A DNA stretch of 55,402 nucleotides, from NCBI GenBank assembly GCA_964624075.1, contig CAZUWH010000016.1, positions 1 to 55,402 on the forward strand. Direction: 5' to 3'. Made by a program: the position numbers and the translations under genes. The notes beneath the pieces are model-generated. The model searched no databases. It was not told the origin of the DNA and was given only the letters and a program-made list of their open reading frames with translations. Shown in pieces: positions 44,789 to 52,288 of this stretch. The DNA comes from CAZUWH01 sp964624075 (GTDB lineage: Bacteria; Pseudomonadota; Alphaproteobacteria; Rhodospirillales; Rhodospirillaceae). The number at the start of each line of letters is the position of its first letter. The stretch's first letter is position 1.

Positions 44789-44837
44789 GGCGCCTGGTAT
44801 GGGGCTTCCCCATCCGGGAAGCCCCATACCAGGCGCC
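44789..44837. repeat. Perfect 22-bp inverted repeat with 5-nt loop
   Basis: The left arm 44789-44810 starts GGCGCCTGGTATGGGG and the right arm 44816-44837 ends CCCCATACCAGGCGCC. All 22 pairs match around the loop CATCC. It lies between the PLD and SNF2 parts and shares GGCGCCTGGT with the palindrome at 44544. Confidence 0.85.
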
Positions 44838-45718
44838 CCGCGCTCGCCGACGCCCAGCATGCGCGGTGACGCCCTGGCCACACCAGGTGCGTGCCTTCGA
44901 CCGCATGTATGGCGGCGGCATATGGCCGACGCGGCTGCTGATCGCCGACGAGGTCGGTCTCGGCAAGACGGTCCAGGCGGGACTGCTGATCCGCCAGGCG
45001 CTGTTGTCGGGACGGGCGCGCCGCATCCTGATCATGATCCCACGTAACGTCAGATCCCAGTGGCAGGTGGAGCTGCATGCGCGACCGCCAGCCCGAACTT
45101 TTCGAGGCGGCCGCTCCCTGGGACATCGTGGTGCTGGACGAGGCACACCACGCTCGCCGCAAGAGCCCGCCGGCTCTCCTACTAAAGGCGGTCCCAATGC
45201 CTTGCTCCGACTGATGCAGGGCTTGAGGCGGCGCACGCAGGCTCTGTTGTTTCTCACCGCCACACCAATGCAGGTAGACCCGGGCGAGGTCTGGGATCTG
45301 CTCGATCTCCTCGGCCTTCCCACCGCCTGGACCGCCGAGGCCTTCGTCTGCTTCTTCAGGGAAATCTGCAGCACCGAACCCGTCCCACGCTGCCATGGAC
45401 TAGCTGGCAGACATGTTCCGAAGCTGTGAGGCAACCTGGGGGGCGCTGATGCCGGAGGATCTCAGGCGACCCTTGGGGAACGAGTGGTCGAAGCGCAAGG
45501 CAAGGAAGACCCTCGCCGTCCTCCGGGATCCGGCAAGCATTCCGCAGCGTTCGCTGGAAACGGAGGAGCGGACGCTCGCCCTCCGCGTCATGCGGGCCAA
45601 CACGCCGGTGGCACGCCTGGTTTCCCGTCACAGCCGTGACCTGCTGCGCGCCTACTACAAGGCAGGTCGGCTCTCGACACGGATCGCCGATCGCGACGTG
45701 GTGGACCGCTTCGTTGAC

Positions 45719-45918
45719 ATGTCTCCGGCGGAACGTGCGCTCTATGACGACGTTGAACGCTACATCTCGGAGATCTACAATCAGGCATCTAGGCAGGAGA
45801 AGAACGCGGTCGGTTTCGTATGTCTCCGGCGGAACGTGCGCTCTATGACGACGTTGAACGCTACATCTCGGAGATCTACAATCAGGCATCTAGGCAGGAG
45901 AAGAACGCGGTCGGTTTC
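45719..45918 (+). repeat. 100-bp perfect tandem duplication
   Basis: The block starting ATGTCTCCGGCGGAACGTGC at 45719 repeats from 45819 with the same following sequence up to GGTTTCGT. The unit is 100 bp, so it shifts the reading frame by one base (NAVGFV continues as CLRRNV and stops). In one copy the helicase frame is continuous, so removing either copy would restore it. Confidence 0.92.
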
Positions 45919-47158
45919 GTGTTGACCATCTATCATAAGCGACTGGCATCCTCGTTTCATGCCTTGCGTAAGACCCTGGAGAGCCACCTGGCGGTGCTCA
46001 CGGGGAATGCCGGCCCCCCCCCCGGGGGCGCGTCCCTTCTGGGCGATGACGATTGGTCTGATGACGATGAGCCGCTCGGCGAAGCGTCTGATCACGACGA
46101 GGTGGCCAATTTGGAGCGGCAGGTCTTAGACCGGGTGGAAAAGGGAGGCATCGCGTGCTTGCTTTCCGCCATTCGTGCCCTGCCGCCGGATACCAAGCTT
46201 GAGCGCCTGCTGGCTGAATTGGCCGCCTTGCTGGCCGATAGCTATCGGCAGGCCATGATGTTCACCGGCTACACACCGACACCATGGACTTCCTGCGTGA
46301 TCATGTGGCTGTTGACCCGAACGTGAAAGTAATGTGCTTCTCCGGTCGGGGCGGCGAGGTCCGTGACCCGGACGGCTCCTGGCAGCGGGTTAGTCGCGAT
46401 GAGGTCAAGCAGCGCTTCCGCGCCGGATTGGCGGACATTCTGCTTTTCATAGATGCGGCGGGCGAAGGACTGAATTTCCAGTTCTGCGGGGCGCTCATCA
46501 ACTACGACAGCCCTGGAACCCCATGCGGGTGGAACAGCGCATCAGCCGTATTGACCGCCTTGGGCAGACGTTCGAACGAGTACGGATTATCAACCTGCAC
46601 TACGCCGACACGGTGGAAACGGATGTGTACCGGTCGCTCTGTGAGCGCATCGGCCTGTTCCAGTCTGTGGTCGGCAAGCCTCAACCCATCCTGGCACGCC
46701 TGCCAACCCTCATTGCCGACAGCATCCTGAAGCGCAAGGACAGCAGCGCCATCGGTGATCCGGCGCGCCTACGTGACATCGGTGCGGAAGCCGAGCAGGC
46801 CATTGCCACCCCTGGATATGGATGGGCTGGAACTGCTGTTGTACCACCCGGAAGCCGTGCTGCCAGGGCTGATGGTGCGGCCGATGGGGGGCCAGCAATG
46901 GGCCCTGTCGGTGCCTGGGATGGCCAAGGAGGTTCGGATCTCGACCGATCCCGGTTTTATCGAGGAGCATCCCGACAATATCGAACTCTGGTCACCGGGC
47001 AATCCGCTCTTTCCGGCCCCGGAAGTCGTTGCCGAGCCATCCGAATTACCGATTACAGCACGCCTCGGTATGCTATTGAAACGTGTATACGGCCGACTAT
47101 GAATCGTTGTCGCCCAAATGGCGGAGGGGTCGGGAACGATCCACGAACCTGATTTGTG

Positions 47159-47290
47159 ATGACAACGGTGCGCCACATCGCGGCTCTGCTCAAGAGCCAT
47201 ATCGCTAGTGATGAAGATCACTTCCTCGCCGTGGCGATGCAGCTGGCCGCCGATGAGGCCCGGCATGGACACGGTAAGCTAGCGCATTAG
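47159..47290 (+). pseudogene. AAA-family ATPase, N-terminal 43 codons only
   Basis: ATG 47159 reads TVRHIAALLKSHIASDEDHF, then LAVAMQLAADEARHGHGKLA and stops at TAG 47288-47290. This is the characteristic N-terminal helix pair of AAA ATPases often encoded next to PLD-SNF2 defence helicases. The ATPase domain is absent; the following sequence is non-coding and contains an R4 repeat. Confidence 0.55.
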
Positions 47291-47385
47291 TTGCACTATC
47301 TTATCGACTTTCCCTACAAAAAGGAAGCCAAAACAGATCCCAGACAAATCCAGTCAAACATGAGAATGCCCTGGTCCAGCGGTGA

Positions 47386-47436
47386 GGGGGTCCCCTCCCT
47401 CCCCCATCCAAGGGGGAAGGCTGACAAGTTCCAGAC
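47386..47436. repeat. Dispersed repeat family R4, copy 1
   Basis: Contains TCCCCTCCC and AGGGGGAAGGCTGACAAGTT followed by CCAGA. The same blocks occur at 52015-52078. It lies in the region between the ATPase scrap and proS; the rest of 47291-47583 shows no gene. Confidence 0.5.
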
Positions 47437-47583
47437 GGAAGGCCACACACTTCCCACGACCCTCTCCTGACGGACCTCGTCCCCGAAAAGGTTCTTGGCC
47501 CCCTGGTGCAGGGGAAGGTTGCCAAAGCGGCAGGATTTGCCTAAAGTTCTAGTCCTGCCGTTCCCTGCCGCCCGGAGTTCCCC

Positions 47584-48906
47584 ATGCGCCTGTCCGCCTG
47601 TCTTCTGCCCACCCTGAAGGAAAACCCGGCTGAGGCCCAGGTTATCTCCCACCGCCTGATGTTGCGGGCCGGCATGATCCGCCAGCATGCCGCGGGGATC
47701 TACAGTTGGCTGCCTCTTGGCTTGCAGGTGTTGCGCCGTATCGAACAGATCGTCCGTGAGGAGCAGGATGCCGCGGGTGCCCAAGAAATCCTGATGCCGA
47801 CCATCCAGTCGGCGGAGCTGTGGCGCGAATCGGGTCGGTATGAAGACTACGGGAAGGAAATGTTGCGTCTTACTGACCGGCATGAACGCGCTATGCTTTA
47901 TGGCCCCACCCACGAGGAGGTCGTGACCGACATTTTCCGGCAGAATGTCAAAAGCTATCGTGATCTGCCCAAGATGCTCTATCAAATCCACTGGAAATTC
48001 CGGGACGAGGTTCGTCCCCGTTTCGGGGTCATGCGGGGGCGTGAGTTCCTGATGAAGGACAATTATTCCTTCGACCTGGATAACGCCGGGGCGCGACGTT
48101 CCTACAACCGCATGTTCGTTGCCTACCTGCGCACCTTCGCCCGCATGGGGTTGAAGGCCATTCCCATGCGTGCCGACGCCGGCCCCATCGGTGGTGACAT
48201 GAGTCATGAATTCATCATCCTAGCCGCAACCGGGGAAAGCGGTGTGTTCTGTCACCGGGCCCTTCTGGACAAGCCGGTGCCGGAGACGGTGGACTATACC
48301 GCCGATTTGCAGCCGATCGTGGATGACTGGACCAGTCTGTACGCGGCAACGGATGAAAAACATAACCCGGAGGCAAGGGCAGTCAAGATCCTGGGCGACA
48401 CTCTGGTTGCCGCCCGTGGCATCGAGGTCGGACATATTTTCTATTTCGGCCGCAAGTATTCGGAACCCATGAAGGCCGTCGTGGCCGGTCCCGACGGTGA
48501 ACCGGTGGCGGTCGAAATGGGCTCCTACGGCATTGGTGTTTCCCGCCTGGTCGGTGCCATCATCGAGGCCTCCCATGACGAGGCCGGCATCATCTGGCCG
48601 GCAAGCGTGGCGCCGTTCAAAGTTGGGCTCATCAACCTGAAAAACGGTGACGCCGCCGTGGACGCGGCCTGCCAAACCCTCTACGACCGGCTGCGCCAAG
48701 CGAACGTGGCGGTGCTCTATGACGACCGCCACGAACGAGCCGGCGCCAAGTTCGCCGACATGGATCTAATCGGTCTGCCGTGGCAGGTGCGCGTCGGTCC
48801 AAAGGGCCTGGGCCGAAGAATAGTTGAGTTAAAAAATCGCTCCACGGGGGTGAGCGATGACACGCCTCTGGAGCATGTCGTTGCGCATCTGGTAACGGTT
48901 CGCTGA
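47584..48906 (+). CDS. proS: Prolyl-tRNA synthetase, short alphaproteobacterial type
   Basis: Class II aminoacyl-tRNA synthetase (440 aa) charging tRNA-Pro. Visible are SHRLMLRAGMIRQHAAGIYS, PTHEEVVTD, motif 2 QIHWKFRDEVRPRFGVMRGR, and motif 3 MGSYGIGVSRLVGAIIE. The long YbaK-like editing insertion of E. coli-type ProS is absent, and the anticodon-binding domain follows. This short form is usual in alphaproteobacteria. The gene is intact and followed after 25 bp by lolC. Confidence 0.94.
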   Translation: MRLSACLLPTLKENPAEAQVISHRLMLRAGMIRQHAAGIYSWLPLGLQVLRRIEQIVREEQDAAGAQEILMPTIQSAELWRESGRYEDYGKEMLRLTDRHERAMLYGPTHEEVVTDIFRQNVKSYRDLPKMLYQIHWKFRDEVRPRFGVMRGREFLMKDNYSFDLDNAGARRSYNRMFVAYLRTFARMGLKAIPMRADAGPIGGDMSHEFIILAATGESGVFCHRALLDKPVPETVDYTADLQPIVDDWTSLYAATDEKHNPEARAVKILGDTLVAARGIEVGHIFYFGRKYSEPMKAVVAGPDGEPVAVEMGSYGIGVSRLVGAIIEASHDEAGIIWPASVAPFKVGLINLKNGDAAVDAACQTLYDRLRQANVAVLYDDRHERAGAKFADMDLIGLPWQVRVGPKGLGRRIVELKNRSTGVSDDTPLEHVVAHLVTVR

Positions 48907-48931
48907 AGCTCTATCTCCTTTATGCAGAAAG

Positions 48932-50188
48932 ATGGTGCACGTGTTCTCCTCATTTGAGTGGATGGTTGCCTTGCGTTACTTGCGCGCCCGGCGCAAGGAA
49001 GGTTTTGTGTCGGTGATTGCCGGTTTTTCGCTGCTTGGCATCAGTCTGGGCGTGGCCACCCTGATCATTGTCATGGCGGTGATGAGCGGTTTCCGCGAGG
49101 AATTGTTGTCCAGAATCCTCGGGCTCAACGGTCACTTGAGCCTTCATGGTCCGATGGAACGGGTAAACGGTTTCGAACCCCTGGCCGCCTCTGTGCGCAC
49201 GCTACCTGGCGTGGTACGGGTCATTCCGACGATCGGGGGACAGGTGATGGCCACCAGTGTCGGCGGCGCTGCCGGTGCCGTGGTGCGCGGCATGCACCCA
49301 GAAGACATCCGTGCCCTTTTGCCCCTCGCAGGTGGGATCACAGCGGGAAGTCTGAAGGATTTCCAGGGCGTTGACGTGGTGATGATCGGCGAGCGGCTGG
49401 CCAGCAGGCTGGGCTTGCATGTAGGCGATCCCCTTACCCTGATCAGCCCCAAAGGCAACGTCACCGCCTTTGGCACGGTCCCACGGCTGCGCGCGTTTCG
49501 TATCGTTGCTATTTTCAACGTCGGTATGTATGAGTATGATAGTGCCTTCGTCTACATGCCGCTTCCAGCGGCGCGGCTTTATTTCGACCTTCCCGCCGAT
49601 ACCGTGAGTCATCTGGAAATCATGCTGGATGATCCTGACAAGGTGACGGAGGTCAGCGCACACGCAGCGTCTCTCGCCGGTCCTACCCTCCGTCTGCACG
49701 ACTGGCAGCGGGCCAATGCTAGCTTCTTCAATGCCATCCAAGTCGAGCGGAACGTGATGTTTTTGATTCTGACCCTGATCATCCTGGTTGCGGCCTTCAA
49801 TATCATTTCCGGTCTGATCATGCTGGTGAAAGACAAGGGCCGTGACATCGCTATTCTGCGGACCATGGGGGCCACCCGCGGCATGATCCTGCGCATCTTC
49901 TTTCTCAGCGGCGCCAGCATCGGCCTGACTGGCACAGCGCTGGGCGTGGGCCTGGGACTCCTCTTTTCCTTCAACATCGAAAGCATCCGTCAGTTTCTGC
50001 AAGGCATAATCGGAACCGAGCTGTTCGCAGCCGAAATCTACTTCCTATCCCACATGCCGGCCAAGGTGGACCCGGACGAGGTGGTTGCGGTAGTCCTCAT
50101 GGCGCTGGGGTTGTCGTTCTGCGCCACGTTCTACCCATCTTGGCGGGCGGCTCGTCTCGACCCGGTGGAGGCCCTGCGCTATGAATGA
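48932..50188 (+). CDS. lolC: Lipoprotein-releasing ABC transporter permease (LolC/LolE family)
   Basis: A 418-residue inner-membrane permease of the LolCDE complex, which extracts outer-membrane lipoproteins for LolA. The N-terminal segment FEWMVALRYLRARRKEGFVS, then GISLGVATLIIVMAVMSGFR is diagnostic. A periplasmic domain follows, then three membrane segments near 270-400, and FYPSWRAARLDPVEALRYE at the C-terminus. As in most alphaproteobacteria a single LolC/E-type permease seems to serve. Its end overlaps lolD by 8 bp. Confidence 0.92.
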   Translation: MVHVFSSFEWMVALRYLRARRKEGFVSVIAGFSLLGISLGVATLIIVMAVMSGFREELLSRILGLNGHLSLHGPMERVNGFEPLAASVRTLPGVVRVIPTIGGQVMATSVGGAAGAVVRGMHPEDIRALLPLAGGITAGSLKDFQGVDVVMIGERLASRLGLHVGDPLTLISPKGNVTAFGTVPRLRAFRIVAIFNVGMYEYDSAFVYMPLPAARLYFDLPADTVSHLEIMLDDPDKVTEVSAHAASLAGPTLRLHDWQRANASFFNAIQVERNVMFLILTLIILVAAFNIISGLIMLVKDKGRDIAILRTMGATRGMILRIFFLSGASIGLTGTALGVGLGLLFSFNIESIRQFLQGIIGTELFAAEIYFLSHMPAKVDPDEVVAVVLMALGLSFCATFYPSWRAARLDPVEALRYE

Positions 50189-50981
50189 CGATCCTGCCGG
50201 TACGGCAGACAACCCGGTGCTGGTGCTTGCCGGTGTGAAGCGGTGTTTCCGCCAGGGAGAGGGGGTTCTAGAGGTTCTGAAGGGCGCCGACCTGATCTTG
50301 CGGGCGGGTGAGATCGTGGCCCTGGTGGGGCCTTCCGGAGCTGGCAAGTCCACCCTGTTGCAGATTTCCGGTCTGCTGGAGTCCGCCGATGCCGGCACCG
50401 TGCAGGTGGCCAGCATGCCCGTCGACCGTCTCTCTGATGACCGGCGGACGGCCCTGCGGCGTGATTATCTTGGTTTCATCTACCAGTACCATCATCTGCT
50501 GCCAGAGTTCTCAGCCCTGGAAAACGTGATGGTGCCGCAGATGATCGCAGGCATTTCGCGCCGCCAAGCAAGGGAACGGGCTGGATGTCTGCTTGACCGC
50601 ATGGGACTCGGTTCCCGGGCCGGACATCGGCCGGGCCAGCTCTCAGGAGGTGAACAGCAGCGAACTGCCATCGCCCGCGCGCTTGCCAACCAGCCCGGGC
50701 TCCTACTTGCAGACGAACCGACCGGCAATCTTGACCCCCAGACGGCAGCGCATGTCTTTGCAGAATTGCTGCGCCTGGTACGAGAGGAGAGACGCGCGGC
50801 ACTGATTGCCACGCACAACCCGAGTTTGGCACAGTGTATGGACCGCACTCTTGAGCTGCGCGATGGGATTCTCTATTCAAATGGGGAAAAGTCTACCGAT
50901 TCTACAACCTGCTATGCCTTCAGATCAGAAACAAGTTGTCAAGCGTACGGTACAGATCATCGCCAGAGGAAAGTCCCTTGA
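50181..50981 (+). CDS. lolD: Lipoprotein-releasing ABC transporter ATPase LolD
   Basis: ATPase subunit of LolCDE (266 aa). Walker A is GPSGAGKST, the signature LSGGEQQRTAIARALAN, Walker B LLLADEPTGNLD, and the switch His in IATHNPS. LolD normally ends shortly after LELRDGIL. Here about 35 unrelated residues follow (from residue about 233), read through antisense to the broken receiver gene. The original stop may have been lost, leaving an extended but probably functional protein. Confidence 0.9.
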   Translation: MNDDPAGTADNPVLVLAGVKRCFRQGEGVLEVLKGADLILRAGEIVALVGPSGAGKSTLLQISGLLESADAGTVQVASMPVDRLSDDRRTALRRDYLGFIYQYHHLLPEFSALENVMVPQMIAGISRRQARERAGCLLDRMGLGSRAGHRPGQLSGGEQQRTAIARALANQPGLLLADEPTGNLDPQTAAHVFAELLRLVREERRAALIATHNPSLAQCMDRTLELRDGILYSNGEKSTDSTTCYAFRSETSCQAYGTDHRQRKVP

Positions 50982-51674
50982 AGATAACGGGGACATGGGG
51001 AGGCAGGAATTGCAGATAGGCGTCATCGGCGCTCAGGCTGGTGATGACAGCGGTGGGAATGTTGCGGGTGGCAGGCATGGTGGCCAGGGCGATGGCGAGA
51101 TCAATCCCGGAAAGCTCGGGTATCATGGCCGAGATGATGATCAGATCCGGTCGTGTCCGGACTATCAGCGGCAGGCATCGAAGACGCTGGCACAGACCGA
51201 GATCCGATAGCCGCGCTGTTGCAGCTCACGCTCGACATAATGAGTCTGAGCGCTGTGCAACATGACCAAGAGAACCTCGATATTGCGGATCTCGATAGCG
51301 CTGACTTCGAAGGAAACTGGCTTGGCCGGCAGGCTGCGGACCACCTCCCCGCGTTGGCATCCCACGGAATCCTGCCGGCCAGAATGCCGAGTGACGTATC
51401 GATGAACGTCTGCACATCCTCGATCGCACGAACCGACAGCCCGCCCCTGGCGTTGGCCAGATAGCCCTCGAACCGATGGGCCACGCACGGTCCCAAGCAG
51501 GCGCACACCAAAGCTGGCGGCCCATCCGCGCAGCGGCAGGGTAATCTTGCGAATTTCAGTCACCAGTTCCGCCACCGGCTTGTGGCCATGACGGACAGCA
51601 TCGAGACTCACGTCAAGAGCGTGCAGGCCTTCCTCCAGTTCCTCAAGAAATTCCTGCCGCAGTTCCCCGACCAC
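50920..51674 (-). pseudogene. HPt-receiver two-component protein, frameshifted
   Basis: GTG 51674 with GGAGGAA upstream begins an HPt-like part: LRQEFLEELEEGLHALDVSL and RKITLPLRGWAASFG, where the usual phospho-accepting His is Leu. After a frameshift it reads AHRFEGYLANARGGLSVRAI and EDVQTFIDTSLGILAGRIP, then in another frame SAIEIRNIEVLLVMLHSAQT and HYVERELQQRGYRISV. A third shift gives a receiver-domain end: DLIIISAMIPELSGIDLAIA, PTAVITSLSADDAYLQFLPP. At least three frame changes are present. It converges on lolD and overlaps its tail. Confidence 0.7.
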
Positions 51675-52014
51675 TTCCTCCGATCCGCGGGATAAAGAGC
51701 CGCCCTTCGAATTCCGTTGTCATGCATCTTCCGCTCTTTACGCCCCAGAACGCCGGTTCCCATCAGGAACCCCGGATCCATCGTAGCGTATCTGACCGTT
51801 GTGTCGCGAAAAAGATAATGGTGGAAAATATTTTCACGGTGTATCCCTTTTTCATTCCAGGCATTACTCCTATTGATTGGATACTTATCCTGTAAGATTC
51901 TATTAATACATTTATAATTTGGCAAAGGTTCAACATATGCGACCATATGTCACCAGGCACTGCCAAGACTGCCTCTCCGGGGCAAAGGGCAAAGCTCCAA
52001 ACGATATGATGTAA
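51675..52014. other. AT-rich intergenic region
   Basis: About 51790-51940 is markedly AT-rich relative to the window (runs such as ATTAATACATTTATAATTTG) and probably held the promoter of the broken HPt-receiver gene. No gene is seen. Confidence 0.35.
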
Positions 52015-52078
52015 CGCCCCCTCCCTGGAGGGAAGATCCCCTCCCCCTTGGATCGGGGGAAGGCTAGCAAGTTCCAGA
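52015..52078. repeat. Dispersed repeat family R4, copy 2
   Basis: CCCCTCCCTGGAGGGAAGAT, then GGGGGAAGGCTAGCAAGTTC and CAGA. It matches the copy at 47386-47436 in the second block. It lies about 80 bp upstream of the SRP RNA gene. Confidence 0.5.
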
Positions 52079-52155
52079 TTAAAGAATTGCCTGTACGTGC
52101 CGATACGGGCCAAGGTTTTCATGGACAGCAGCGGCGGATTTGTTACACTCTCTTT

Positions 52156-52252
52156 GGGAGGCTGGCATCGGGCGATTCCCTCGCCAACCCGGTCAGATCC
52201 GGAAGGAAGCAGCCGTAACGAGTTTCGAGTCGGGTCGATTGTCCAGTCTCCT
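52156..52252 (+). ncRNA. ffs: Signal recognition particle RNA, small bacterial type
   Basis: The conserved SRP core GGTCAGATCCGGAAGGAAGC then AGCCGTAACGA is present. GGAGGCTGG at 52157-52165 pairs with CCAGTCTCC at 52243-52251, giving a closed hairpin of about 97 nt. The RNA scaffolds Ffh for co-translational targeting. Its position just before dnaX is common in alphaproteobacteria. Exact ends are estimated from pairing. Confidence 0.9.
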
Positions 52253-52288
52253 GCCGCGGAGCCATGAACGGGGGTTCCCCTTGATCCG

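Larger units (their letters stand above)
44013..47102 (+). pseudogene. Phospholipase D-SNF2 helicase anti-phage protein, multiply broken
   Basis: A large protein with an N-terminal PLD-like region (LLVDHPWLVKYTPDDGD, RYDRLTGFFSASALALAA, RMRLVVGCTL, ASNAIFHEKTGLIEDKAGDR, AFTGSMNETAAGW) and a SNF2 helicase (PWPHQVRAFDRMYGGG, LLIADEVGLGKTVQAGLLIR, DIVVLDEAHHARR, FLTATPMQVDPGEVWDLLDL, DAAGEGLNFQFCGALINYDS, RVEQRISRIDRLGQTFERVR). Damage includes frameshifts near 44163, 44370 and 46280, an internal deletion after QWQVEL near 45080, TAG at 45401-45403, two long palindromes, a 100-bp tandem duplication, and a poly-C run near 46010. Its neighbours identify a DUF1156/helicase/ATPase defence cluster. 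Confidence 0.75.

Noticed and set aside
44789..44837. Transcription terminator
   Set aside because: The hairpin lies inside the coding region of the helicase, has no T-tract, and its arms are part of readable protein sequence.
44164..45396. A 410-codon minus-strand open frame opposite the helicase remnant
   Set aside because: The plus strand carries clear PLD and SNF2 motifs; the minus frame shows composition-driven sequence only.
45719..45918. CRISPR-like repeat
   Set aside because: Only two directly adjacent identical 100-bp units without spacers, inside a coding sequence.
33797..47128. GGCGGAGGGG shared by tRNA-Ser (42934-42943), 33797-33806 and about 47119-47128 as attachment sites
   Set aside because: Only ten bases in a GC-rich region, with no extension into the tRNA sequence; too short to claim attL or attR.
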